A stretch of 64,000 nt of DNA from DATFKA01 sp035268885 (lineage in GTDB: Bacteria > Bacteroidota > Bacteroidia > Chitinophagales > Saprospiraceae), in NCBI GenBank assembly GCA_035268885.1, contig DATFKA010000003.1, positions 1-64,000 on the forward strand. The letters run 5' to 3'. Both the position numbers and the translations under genes were made by a program. How positions within the stretch are numbered: position 1 is the first letter of the stretch; every line of letters begins with the position of its first letter. Below are positions 18,417 to 26,186 of this stretch, in pieces. A model generated the notes under the pieces. It did not search any database. It saw only the letters and a program-made list of their open reading frames with translations, and was not told the DNA's origin.

Positions 18417-18587
18417 GAAGTTGTTTAAAAACTCCTCACTGAGCCCTTGGCAACACATTGAAAGCCAATAGGGCAGCTCTTTTTCCCTTCGTCCGCCTGA
18501 GGCGGATGGCTACGAGAAAAAAAAGTAGCCTTGTCTTGACTTCCAAGCCGTTACCAATCATCTCACCAGGAATTCTTTAACAACTTC
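18417..18587. repeat. 171-bp MITE-like element, copy 2
   Basis: It has the same length and ends as copy 1 (4628-4798), differing only by a few substitutions and two compensating one-base length changes in homopolymer runs. It is flanked by a different 3-bp direct repeat, AAT (18414-18416 and 18588-18590), showing independent insertion. It lies between the broken secreted gene and the MOSC gene and may affect expression of either. Confidence 0.82.
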
Positions 18588-18643
18588 AATAATATAAGTA
18601 AAGTAGAGGATATTTTTTGTTTTGAAATTTAACCATAAAGCGA

Positions 18644-19120
18644 ATGATGGATAAAAAAGACTTACTCAATTCCCTGCCACAGCGGGGCTCCGTGTCCTGG
18701 ATGGGCCTGCGCCCAAAGAAAGATGTCGATCTGGTAGCGGTGGACGAAGCCGTGCTGGATCCCGAAACCGGATTGGTCGGAGACCACTATCGGGGGCGTA
18801 GTAAAAAAAGGCAGGTGACCCTGATCCAGGCAGAACATTTGGGCGTAGTTGGCCAATTATTAGGCCGCGAGATTTCTCCTGGGCTTACTCGTCGTAACGT
18901 AGTCGTGGCCGGGATTAATCTGCTGGCCCTGAAAGACCGCCAATTTCAGATTGGCGAAGTAATCCTGGAAGGAACGGGGTATTGTCATCCCTGCTCTAAA
19001 ATGGAACGCAACCTGGGAGAAGGGGGCTATAATGCCATGCGGGGACACGGTGGCCTTACGGCAAAAATTGTTAAGGGTGGAACTATTCAGTTGGGGGATG
19101 AGGTTAGTTTGGTAAAATAA
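18644..19120 (+). CDS. MOSC domain protein
   Basis: A 158-aa single MOSC domain. The conserved cysteine is in GTGYCHPCSKME near residue 112, and RGRSKKRQVTLI and GINLL match the family. MOSC domains of the YiiM/YuaD type are linked to molybdenum-cofactor sulfur transfer or N-hydroxylated substrate reduction. Two adjacent ATG codons (18644, 18647) could start it. A ferredoxin gene follows on the same strand after 245 bp, which may be relevant because MOSC oxidoreductases often need one. Confidence 0.88.
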   Translation: MMDKKDLLNSLPQRGSVSWMGLRPKKDVDLVAVDEAVLDPETGLVGDHYRGRSKKRQVTLIQAEHLGVVGQLLGREISPGLTRRNVVVAGINLLALKDRQFQIGEVILEGTGYCHPCSKMERNLGEGGYNAMRGHGGLTAKIVKGGTIQLGDEVSLVK

Positions 19121-19122
19121 AT

Positions 19123-19142
19123 GAAGTGGTTTAAATCGCTTC
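19123..19142. repeat. 20-bp near-perfect palindrome
   Basis: GAAGTGGTTTAAATCGCTTC lies 2 bp after the MOSC stop. Each half resembles the outer end (GAAGCGATTTAAAC) of the inverted-repeat element at 39976-40138, so this may be two element ends joined after loss of the middle. It could also act as a weak terminator stem, although no T-run follows. Confidence 0.45.
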
Positions 19143-19365
19143 AATTTGTGTACAGGACAAAAACTCAAAATTGAGCAACCATTTTGACTAAATAGTGCAG
19201 AGGGAATGATATAGTTATCTGTTGGGAATGGTCCCCCCATCTCGATTGGTGCCAGGATCGGGACGATCAATTGGAAGAGGCACTAGCAGAGATGGAAGAA
19301 TCCGGAAAAATTCCCAAGTAATCCGTAGTTTTGCGATCACCAAAACAAATTAATAAAGAAAGACT

Positions 19366-19704
19366 ATGGCAGAGGATAATATGGTGAATATCACCTTGAT
19401 TGATCGGAAAGGACAGCAACACCAATTGGAAGCTCCTACGGATATGGACATGAATATTATGGAGGTTTGTAAAGCCTACGAACTGCCCGTAAAGGGGACC
19501 TGTGGTGGTATGGCCCTTTGTTCTACCTGTCATGTGTACGTAGAGTCGGAGCACGAGTTACCCGAGATGAGTGAAGACGAAGAAGATATGTTGGATCAGG
19601 CCTTTTTTGTGGAAGACAATTCCCGTTTGGGCTGTCAGCTGGCGATCAAAGATGCTTTGGAGGGTATCGTTTTGCGCCTGGCGCCCGTCTCCGAAGAAGA
19701 TTAA
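19366..19704 (+). CDS. 2Fe-2S ferredoxin, adrenodoxin type
   Basis: A 112-aa protein with cluster ligands C46-x5-C52-x2-C55 and C90, the adrenodoxin/Isc-type spacing. It is acidic at the C-terminus, as usual for this group. It would be a cytoplasmic one-electron carrier. Its stop is immediately adjacent to the stop of the convergent biotin-carrier gene. In the spacer upstream a 42-codon frame without start (19196-19321) ends in a coding-like peptide; I do not call it a gene. Confidence 0.93.
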   Translation: MAEDNMVNITLIDRKGQQHQLEAPTDMDMNIMEVCKAYELPVKGTCGGMALCSTCHVYVESEHELPEMSEDEEDMLDQAFFVEDNSRLGCQLAIKDALEGIVLRLAPVSEED

Positions 19705-19714
19705 TTATTCTTCG
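19692..19714. terminator. Convergent hairpin between ferredoxin and biotin-carrier genes
   Basis: CGAAGAA (19692-19698) pairs with TTCTTCG (19708-19714), spanning both stop codons (TAA at 19702 on plus, TTA at 19705 for the minus gene). It could serve as a shared terminator. The stem is short and A/T-rich, so the call is moderate. Confidence 0.4.
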
Positions 19715-20190
19715 AAGGTTATCAATACCTGATTCTTATCCACGGAATCGCCCTTTGCGACTTTAATTTCCTTAACGACGACTTCGGTGGGCGCTTTGAT
19801 GACATTTTCCATTTTCATCGCTTCGAGAATAAGTAAGGGCTCTCCTTCCTGCAATTGATCCCCTACGTTAACCTGGATTTCCAGTACCAGTCCGGGCATG
19901 GGGGCGGCGATCTCATCAATCTTTTTCCCCGCATCAACTTTTAGTCCCAGGCGGTCAATGAGCTGATCGTAATGGTCGGCCAGCTCTACCTGGTAATTGT
20001 TGCCATTGATCCGGATTTTGAAACTTTTATTCTGGTAGTCTAAGTGGAGTATTTCGGCCCGGTAGGCTTTACCTTTCAGCAGCACGTGAAACTGGCCATC
20101 GGCTTCTCTGACGAAGTCGAGATCTTCCGTATTTAAATTATCAAAAGTGAATTGTTCCTCATTAACACTTGCGGAATAGTTAGTAGGCAT
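19705..20190 (-). CDS. Biotin carboxyl carrier / biotinyl domain protein
   Basis: A 161-aa protein ending in a biotinyl domain with the canonical EAMKMEN motif; Lys126 is the expected biotin site. The N-terminal 80 residues form the linker region found in acyl-CoA carboxylase biotin carriers. Such stand-alone proteins usually serve propionyl- or acetyl-CoA carboxylase, and the MeaB gene elsewhere in the window hints at propionate metabolism. The carboxylase subunits are not here. It is the last gene of a run starting with bactofilin. Confidence 0.88.
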   Translation of the reverse strand: MPTNYSASVNEEQFTFDNLNTEDLDFVREADGQFHVLLKGKAYRAEILHLDYQNKSFKIRINGNNYQVELADHYDQLIDRLGLKVDAGKKIDEIAAPMPGLVLEIQVNVGDQLQEGEPLLILEAMKMENVIKAPTEVVVKEIKVAKGDSVDKNQVLITFEE

Positions 20191-20204
20191 AGGTTTTGGA
20201 TTTA

Positions 20205-20612
20205 CTACTCAGGTGGGTCTGCTGTTTTAGGTTGTTGCAGCTTTCCCAGTTTTATCAAAAACAACACCTCGAATGTAGTGTATATAATGTACAATCCAAA
20301 GAAGGGCAGTACAAATAATTTGGTATCCGGCTCCGTTAGTTTCAGGTAGCCAATCGTGATGCCCCCGCACAAGAACAGCTTCAGCATTAGGAAGACCAAA
20401 AAGGCATTGGTGAAGGCATTTTTATTTTGGCTAAGGGCGGCGGCGCGTCCGGTGAAAAACATAAAAATGCAGAGTAAGATAAAAAAGAGCAGACTGAGCC
20501 AGCCCAGCAGTTGGTGGGGCTGCAAAACAGGAATTTGGTGAACGGCATACACGGCAATAGCCGAAGGTATGCTTACATAGATCAATTGTTTAAAGAAGGT
20601 AGAGGTCTCCAT
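20205..20612 (-). CDS. Small membrane protein next to atpZ
   Basis: A 135-aa protein with four predicted hydrophobic segments (about residues 12-25, 37-54, 66-85 and 98-117). It sits 4 bp after atpZ. In Bacteroidota a protein of this kind commonly lies between atpZ and atpB, so it may be the AtpI-like assembly factor of F-type ATP synthase. That reading rests on position and size, not on a recognised motif. Confidence 0.65.
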   Translation of the reverse strand: METSTFFKQLIYVSIPSAIAVYAVHQIPVLQPHQLLGWLSLLFFILLCIFMFFTGRAAALSQNKNAFTNAFLVFLMLKLFLCGGITIGYLKLTEPDTKLFVLPFFGLYIIYTTFEVLFLIKLGKLQQPKTADPPE

Positions 20613-20616
20613 ATTT

Positions 20617-20868
20617 TTACTTGTCCGCTGGAAAAATGAAATCCTTTAGAGGAATGTAGATGGCCAGAAAGACGGCAATCAGGGAGCAGATCAGGGTGAA
20701 GATGCGGTCGGTGGCCAGCGTTTTGTCTAACCACTGGCCACCGAGCACTCCTAAGACGACAATTGCGCCCATCTGAAAAGCCATGCCAGAGTATTTAGCA
20801 AATGCTCTGGCACTTTCTGGCGATAAGAATGACTTCTTTTTTTCTTTTTGATCTTCGGGATTACCCAA
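20617..20868 (-). CDS. atpZ: AtpZ/AtpI family protein
   Basis: An 83-aa protein with a polar N-terminus and two membrane helices separated by GGQWLDKTL, the AtpZ (ATPase gene 1) pattern. AtpZ associates with AtpI and aids F1Fo assembly or divalent cation transport. Its start overlaps the end of the bactofilin gene by 8 bp. The atpB-E-F genes that normally follow are absent; a biotin carrier gene follows instead. Confidence 0.8.
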   Translation of the reverse strand: MGNPEDQKEKKKSFLSPESARAFAKYSGMAFQMGAIVVLGVLGGQWLDKTLATDRIFTLICSLIAVFLAIYIPLKDFIFPADK

Positions 20869-21343
20869 GAGGAGAGGCTTTTTCTGAGGATTTAGTACCG
20901 TTTTTAACAGAAGTTGCCGTCTTCGTTTGTTGCTGTTGTTTAACCGGATTGGTCGACTTTGGTGTGCCGCCCATATTACAGTTCACATTGAAGACGGCGC
21001 CGGAGGAAACGATCAACTTGTCGGTCGTTACATCACCAGTGATGATGGCCTTCTCTTTAATGAGCAGGGTATCTTTTACCTGGATAGTTCCATCAAAGCC
21101 CCCTTCAATTACGGCATTGCTACAGTTGATTTCGCCTTCTACCTTACCAGTTGGGCCAATAATAATTTTAGCCTCACAGAATAGTTTGCCCTTTATAGTT
21201 CCGTCAATCCGGATATCACTTTCGGAACGGACGGTCCCTTCGATCGTTGTTCCTTTCACCAGACTGTTTAAGGAGTTGCTACCTGAGGGTGTAATCAAGC
21301 CGGTATTCTTTGTTTTCCCTTCGTCTTTTTTGTTACCAAACAT
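20861..21343 (-). CDS. Bactofilin (polymer-forming cytoskeletal protein)
   Basis: A 160-aa protein with a central bactofilin beta-helix: repeated short motifs such as GTTIEGTVRSESDIRIDG and GPTGKVEGEINCSNAVIEG spaced about every 18 residues. N- and C-terminal tails are charged and probably disordered. Bactofilins form cytoplasmic filaments that organise the envelope. It is the first gene of the bactofilin-atpZ unit, an order seen in many Bacteroidota. Confidence 0.92.
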   Translation of the reverse strand: MFGNKKDEGKTKNTGLITPSGSNSLNSLVKGTTIEGTVRSESDIRIDGTIKGKLFCEAKIIIGPTGKVEGEINCSNAVIEGGFDGTIQVKDTLLIKEKAIITGDVTTDKLIVSSGAVFNVNCNMGGTPKSTNPVKQQQQTKTATSVKNGTKSSEKASPLG

Positions 21344-21573
21344 TGTTTTTTAGATTTTGGTCCGCAACTTTGCGGCATGAATGTTCTATTTAATACGTAT
21401 AATCGATAAATCGGTTTCGTTACCGGAATATTGTAGAAAATGGTAGATTTAATATTTGGAGGGGCGAATATAATTCCTTCAACTGAATATACAAAAAGAT
21501 TCGATTCTCTGACCTTTTCGGACCCCTACAAAACCGTATTTTAACACTTTGTTAAACCTCCAATCTCATTTCA

Positions 21574-22395
21574 ATGGCGGACTCTTCTAATCTACTCGAC
21601 CAGGCACTGCGGCTTTCCAGAGAGCATATCGCTTTCTACCAGGAACACCGCTTCATTAAGCTGAAGGCTTTACTGGATGAGGATACTATTCAGCACTTTA
21701 ATACCGTAATTACCGGGCGGGTAGAGCGGATGACTAAAGATAAGCTCCCCCTGGAGAAGCGAAATATCTACGGGCGGGCATTTCTACAGTTGACGAACCT
21801 TTGGGTCCAGGACGCAGCAATTCGAGCTTTGGTCTTCAGTAAGCGTCTGGCCTCCGTGGCGGCCCAATTGATGGAAGTAGAGGGGGTGCGTTTGTATCAC
21901 GACCAGGCTTTGTTCAAGGAGGCGGGCGGAGGTATTACGCCCTGGCACGCCGATCAGTATTACTGGCCTCTATCCACCGACAAGACGATTACGGCCTGGA
22001 TCCCTCTGCTGGCCACTTCGCTGAAAATGGGCCCCTTAGAGTTTGGAGCCGGAAGTCATCGGATACAGGAAGGTCGGGAGCTGGCCATTGGTGCCGATAG
22101 CGAAAGCCAGATTGATGCCCGATTACGACTGACGGATTTTGAGCACGTCGTGGAGCCTTTCGATCTGGGAGAAGTGAGTTTTCATTCCGGATGGATCTTT
22201 CACAGGGCCGGAGCTAATCGTACGGACGCGGTTCGAAAAGTGATGACGATCATTTACATGGATAAAGATATGCGCTTGAAAAAGCCCGAGAACGAAGGGC
22301 AGCAGCTCGATTGGGAGACCTGGTGTCCCGGGGTTCAGATCGGGGAGATTATCAATAGCCCTTTGAATCCGCTATTGTATAGGAAACAAGATTAG
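21574..22395 (+). CDS. Phytanoyl-CoA dioxygenase (PhyH) family protein
   Basis: A 273-aa Fe(II)/2-oxoglutarate oxygenase. The iron ligands are visible as HADQYYW (HxD) and the distal histidine in HSGWIFHRAG, with the 2-oxoglutarate-binding arginine in GANRT. Substrate is unknown; PhyH proteins act on many lipids and small metabolites. It stands alone, divergent from bactofilin, and ends at a strong terminator. Confidence 0.9.
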   Translation: MADSSNLLDQALRLSREHIAFYQEHRFIKLKALLDEDTIQHFNTVITGRVERMTKDKLPLEKRNIYGRAFLQLTNLWVQDAAIRALVFSKRLASVAAQLMEVEGVRLYHDQALFKEAGGGITPWHADQYYWPLSTDKTITAWIPLLATSLKMGPLEFGAGSHRIQEGRELAIGADSESQIDARLRLTDFEHVVEPFDLGEVSFHSGWIFHRAGANRTDAVRKVMTIIYMDKDMRLKKPENEGQQLDWETWCPGVQIGEIINSPLNPLLYRKQD

Positions 22396-22403
22396 AGGGA
22401 CAA

Positions 22404-22440
22404 AAAAAAGACAGCCCCCGCACCGGAAACTGTCTTTTTT
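22404..22440. terminator. Bidirectional rho-independent terminator
   Basis: AAAAAAGACAG (22404-22414) pairs perfectly with CTGTCTTTTTT (22430-22440). The T-run on plus serves the PhyH gene and the mirrored T-run on minus serves porP, which converge here. Confidence 0.85.
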
Positions 22441-22458
22441 GCGGAAGCAAAATTCGTA

Positions 22459-23538
22459 TTAGAATTCCGGACAATAAACGCCACGGCGTTGCATACCACA
22501 AATTTTGTAAACCAGACCGAACTCAAAAGAGCCCTGTCCATTACTGGCTGGTTGTAGCGGCGAAATATTAATATCATAGCTAAAGCCCAGACTCAAATCA
22601 TTGAAATCAAAGCGCGTTGACAGAATGGCTGCATCCGTTAAAAAGCCCTGATCTAATTCGCTGGCGATACGTCCCCAAATACCAATTTGGAAAGACTGGC
22701 GATCGCGAGCATTGCCCAGTAGGAATTTAAAGCTGGTACCTGCATTCAGCTGGAAAGAAGGGCCTTGCGCCATGTAGATTGCTCCGGGAACCAGCGCAAC
22801 GCGCTCGTTCATACGGAATTCACCACCAGCATGAATCGTGTAGCGGCTATAAATGAGATCCTCTTCAAAGCCTCCATCCTGGGCAGCGGGACTGGTAGGG
22901 TCTACAAAAGATTGATTAGCGCGATTCAGGTGGTGGAAAGCTCCTCCTACGTAGAAATTAGAGTACTGGTCAAAGACAGTGAACCACAGTAATCCGGCCG
23001 CGAGGTCGGCGAATAAGAAGTTATCCCGGTTAAAATCCCCTTCCTGAGAAGGAGCCGTAGGATCAAAGCCGCCCGCTCCGTCGTGTTGGGTTCCCCAGCG
23101 TAAGTTGAGGAAATCAATACTCCGTTGAGCGACACCTCCTTCGGCACCTACGACCAGATAGTGTGCTTTATCGCGGTAACCACCCATTTTTTTGCTGTAG
23201 GAAGCAGATAGTTTACCCGTGAGGGTCGCAAAATCAGCTTCTCCGGCGCGGTCTCCCCAAAAGGTACCACCGATGCCGAAATAGTCATAGCGTCCGGCTG
23301 GGATCTTTTGGTCATAGGATACGGAATAGGTCCGGAAAGAATTTGAGCGGAGCACACTCGCCCACTGATTGCGATAGTTGGCCGCCAGCCTGATATTACA
23401 ATTCATCACACCGGTCATTGCCGGATTGAGGTTTAGGGGCGACATGTAAAATTGGGAAAAATGAATATCCTGAGCGCTTAGGGTTGCGGACGCAAGTAGC
23501 ACCAGGCATGCCGTAAATAATGTTTTCAATTGCCTCAT
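22459..23538 (-). CDS. PorP/SprF family type IX secretion membrane protein
   Basis: A 359-aa protein with a signal peptide and the start motif DIHFSQFYMSPLNLNPAMTG, diagnostic of PorP/SprF. The rest is a predicted outer-membrane beta-barrel. These proteins bind PorE or act with SprA/PorK-N, and many paralogues act as adaptors for particular T9SS gliding or adhesin substrates. No large adhesin gene is next to it. Confidence 0.93.
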   Translation of the reverse strand: MRQLKTLFTACLVLLASATLSAQDIHFSQFYMSPLNLNPAMTGVMNCNIRLAANYRNQWASVLRSNSFRTYSVSYDQKIPAGRYDYFGIGGTFWGDRAGEADFATLTGKLSASYSKKMGGYRDKAHYLVVGAEGGVAQRSIDFLNLRWGTQHDGAGGFDPTAPSQEGDFNRDNFLFADLAAGLLWFTVFDQYSNFYVGGAFHHLNRANQSFVDPTSPAAQDGGFEEDLIYSRYTIHAGGEFRMNERVALVPGAIYMAQGPSFQLNAGTSFKFLLGNARDRQSFQIGIWGRIASELDQGFLTDAAILSTRFDFNDLSLGFSYDINISPLQPASNGQGSFEFGLVYKICGMQRRGVYCPEF

Positions 23539-23856
23539 GAAAGCAAGGTTTGCTTGATTAAATTTAGTTTCCTTCCGATAGAACCTTTAATGGTTGTACA
23601 CCCCAACAATCTATTTAGCGACTAAACTTTTTGCCAGGCTGCCGAGAAAGCGAATATTACTTAAATCGATAATGTGTAATGTGTAAAAGGTCCGCGTCGT
23701 GCCAAAATAAGAAATTAAATATTTCTTAGCCCCTTTTTAACACAATACGCAAATCAAAAACGGTGATTTTGTCAGCTTATTGCGAAAGAGCGGCACAAAC
23801 TTAAGAGTAAATCTTTAGGATTTTAAGCTCTTTTTAGAAATCGGTCGATAGAGTGA
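23539..23856. other. Gene-free spacer between porP and S1C protease gene
   Basis: About 318 bp without a supported gene, tRNA or clear repeat. Its right side follows the stop of the protease gene and its left side must hold the porP promoter, but I found no good TAnnTTTG match in the minus orientation. Confidence 0.4.
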
Positions 23857-24945
23857 TTAATCGGTATGTTTCCATTGGGCACCGTATTCTTCGACCAGAA
23901 TGTTGTCATAGTGATCGGCCATTTGGAAGAGATGCTCGAGCAATTGCATGCCCGTATCCACGTTCAGGTAGCGATCATAAATGAGTAGAGACAGAATGAT
24001 ATCCTGACCCTGGATGCTTAAGGTCAGGCCTTCGATGTGGTAATTTTGCCGCAATAAATACTCGTAAATAGGCTTGATCTTTTTCTTGGGTAAGCTGCAC
24101 AGGTAAGCATCACCGGTGATGAGGCCCATCTTTTCGTAATACGAGATATTTATTTTGGCGCTGCCCTTTTGAATGACCCAGGCGTTGGGTCCCCTGCGGG
24201 AAGTGGCGACGTGGTAACCGTTTTGGGCCAACATCTCTTCAATTGTTTTAGTGACGCCAAAGGGTTCGTATTCCTCCACCTGATCGGGAAATTGCAGATG
24301 CGCGCCACAGTGGGGGCAATAACTCTTGTCGAGTTCATTGCTCACCACGATATTAGCACAGGAGTAGCAGCGCATGCCAATTGCTTTGTTTTTGGCTTTG
24401 AAAGCTTCTATCGTATCGGCGATTAGTTGGGCGGGCAGGCTAAAACCAATGTCATTACCATCTTTGAGGATAAAGGTATTTATACCGATGATAGCGCCCT
24501 GGCCATCGATGAGGGGCCCGCCGCTATTTCCCGGGTTTAAAGCGGCGTCGTGTTGAATATAGGGCGTATCTGCCCGCATGTAATTATTATTGGAGACAAT
24601 TCCTTTGGTTGTGGAGTATTTTAATTCGAAGGGATGGCCAATCGCTATGACGGGTTCACCCGCAGTTGGTTCGGACTCGGTGCGCAGGGTAGCCTCCGGA
24701 ATATCGGTTTGCTTAGGGGCTTTGAGGAATGCCAGATCATACTTTTGGTCAATGTAGATGACATCGGCCAGTTGTTTTTCGATTTTGCTGCCCACGATAA
24801 TGACCGATCGGTTGTCCCGAACGATATGTTCGTTGGTAATGATCAGATCCTCTTTCTTTAAGTAGAATCCGGTACCGGTGCTATACGGGGTAGCAATCTG
24901 GATTACGATATCTCGGTATTGATCAATAATATTCTCCATAGTCAT
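23857..24945 (-). CDS. S1C trypsin-like protease with zinc ribbon and YbjN-like tail
   Basis: A 362-aa protein with the catalytic triad His40 (TNEHIV), Asp70 (KYDLAFL) and Ser141 (NPGNSGGPL). A zinc ribbon with two CxxC pairs follows near residues 193-215. The C-terminal 130 residues resemble YbjN-type folds, and no PDZ domain is present, unlike DegP/HtrA. No signal peptide is visible, so it is probably cytoplasmic. A second in-frame ATG (MENII) two codons in could be the start. It lies downstream of the TetR gene on the same strand. Confidence 0.88.
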   Translation of the reverse strand: MTMENIIDQYRDIVIQIATPYSTGTGFYLKKEDLIITNEHIVRDNRSVIIVGSKIEKQLADVIYIDQKYDLAFLKAPKQTDIPEATLRTESEPTAGEPVIAIGHPFELKYSTTKGIVSNNNYMRADTPYIQHDAALNPGNSGGPLIDGQGAIIGINTFILKDGNDIGFSLPAQLIADTIEAFKAKNKAIGMRCYSCANIVVSNELDKSYCPHCGAHLQFPDQVEEYEPFGVTKTIEEMLAQNGYHVATSRRGPNAWVIQKGSAKINISYYEKMGLITGDAYLCSLPKKKIKPIYEYLLRQNYHIEGLTLSIQGQDIILSLLIYDRYLNVDTGMQLLEHLFQMADHYDNILVEEYGAQWKHTD

Positions 24946-25001
24946 TTTGAGCTAGCCATGAGCAGATTCGAATCAGGCACTATCCCGTATTATTGCGGAA
25001 T

Positions 25002-25601
25002 TTACGTATTTAATACGCCCTGCAATAATATTTCTGTGATTTGTTGCGGGAGCTGCTTAGACTGTCCCTGTGGATGCTTATGCCGCCAGTCGTACAACCA
25101 GCGCACCGAAGATAGGATAGTGTAAAAAAGTACCCTGGGATCTAATACTCGAATACTATCTTCCTCCATGCCTTTTTCCAGGATTGCTACGAAGCGGCGT
25201 TCGTAATCGCGGCGTAGGTATAGGAATTGCGATAAATAAGGTTCGGGTAAGTGGCGCCATTCGTCATTTAAAGAGGCAATCGAGGTGAGGTCAATGGCAG
25301 CTACTTCGGCGTGTAGATTGACCAGCGCTTTTACTTTGTCCAGGGAAGTGCCGGGTTGCTTTTCGATTTGCTTGATCGCCGACATAAATTTACTGGCGGT
25401 ACTGAAGCATATAGCCTGAAGGATGTCCTCTTTGGAGTCGATGTGATTATAAAGACTGGATGCTTTGAGTTGCACTTCTTTGGCTAGGTCCCGCATAGAG
25501 GTGGCCGTATAGCCCCGGTCCCGGAATAACCGGGCGGCGGCTTCCAGTATTTCCTGCTTTTTCTCTGAGTATTGCTCGGGTTGATAAGATGATGAAGTCA
25601 C
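25002..25601 (-). CDS. TetR family transcriptional regulator
   Basis: A 199-aa regulator if started at GTG 25601. The frame extends to ATG 25679, but those 26 residues are hydrophobic and unlike TetR proteins. The helix-turn-helix is clear: ILEAAARLFRDRGYTATSMR with DLAKEVQLKASSLYNHIDSK. The C-terminal region resembles regulators of fatty-acid or acyl-CoA genes in Bacteroidota, but the ligand is unknown. It precedes the S1C protease by 56 bp. Confidence 0.87.
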   Translation of the reverse strand: MTSSSYQPEQYSEKKQEILEAAARLFRDRGYTATSMRDLAKEVQLKASSLYNHIDSKEDILQAICFSTASKFMSAIKQIEKQPGTSLDKVKALVNLHAEVAAIDLTSIASLNDEWRHLPEPYLSQFLYLRRDYERRFVAILEKGMEEDSIRVLDPRVLFYTILSSVRWLYDWRHKHPQGQSKQLPQQITEILLQGVLNT

Positions 25602-25713
25602 CGTTCTGTGTTTTGGGGCCAAGGTAGCAAAAAATCCGAAATTTACGGAAACAAGGAAAGGCAAAACAGCCTGAGCCATTTTGCCTTTTCAGTAAAAAAA
25701 CTAAAAGTAGTTA

Positions 25714-25980
25714 TTATGCCGTTTGCTCTTTCAGCGAAGCAACGTGCCTGGCCAGCTTACTTTTTAGGTTGTTGGCTTTATTGCGATGCCAGGTATTACT
25801 TTTAGCCAGCTTGTCGATCTTGCTTACTACCTTGGGAAGAAAAGCAGCTGCTTCTTCGTGTTCGGTCATCTCGCGTAATTGAGCAATTGCAGTACGAGTT
25901 GATTTCTTGTAGTAACGATTCTTAACTCGCTTGACAGCGTCTTGGCGAATTCTCTTCTTTGCTGATTTATGTTGTGCCAT
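25714..25980 (-). CDS. rpsT: 30S ribosomal protein S20
   Basis: An 88-aa, highly basic protein starting MAQHKSAKKRIRQD, the standard S20 N-terminus, with length matching the family (E. coli 87 aa). A longer frame upstream to 26031 is not needed. S20 binds 16S rRNA early in 30S assembly. It is monocistronic, with a good promoter box just upstream. Confidence 0.96.
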   Translation of the reverse strand: MAQHKSAKKRIRQDAVKRVKNRYYKKSTRTAIAQLREMTEHEEAAAFLPKVVSKIDKLAKSNTWHRNKANNLKSKLARHVASLKEQTA

Positions 25981-26028
25981 ATCAGTTTTCTTTTCCTTTT
26001 TTAATCTTCCACTTTTCCAAATGGAATG

Positions 26029-26036
26029 CAAAGATA
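26029..26036 (-). promoter_or_regulatory. rpsT -7 box
   Basis: TATCTTTG on the minus strand is an exact match to the Bacteroidota -7 consensus TAnnTTTG, about 49 bp upstream of the rpsT ATG. A convincing -33 TTG was not found. Confidence 0.6.
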
Positions 26037-26186
26037 GCCTATTCTTTCTAAAATTAAAAGCCTATTTTTGAAAAAGGAAAAGAAAACTGAAGAAAGCGCA
26101 CTTTTTTGGGGCTTAAACGTCCTAAATTGAGTACTATAAAATTATCCAAAGCAGTAAAGCTAGACAACTTTAATATTCAAAATTAA

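Noticed and set aside
25602..25679. Upstream ATG for the TetR gene
   Set aside because: The added residues are hydrophobic and not part of the TetR fold; the GTG at 25601 gives the usual length.
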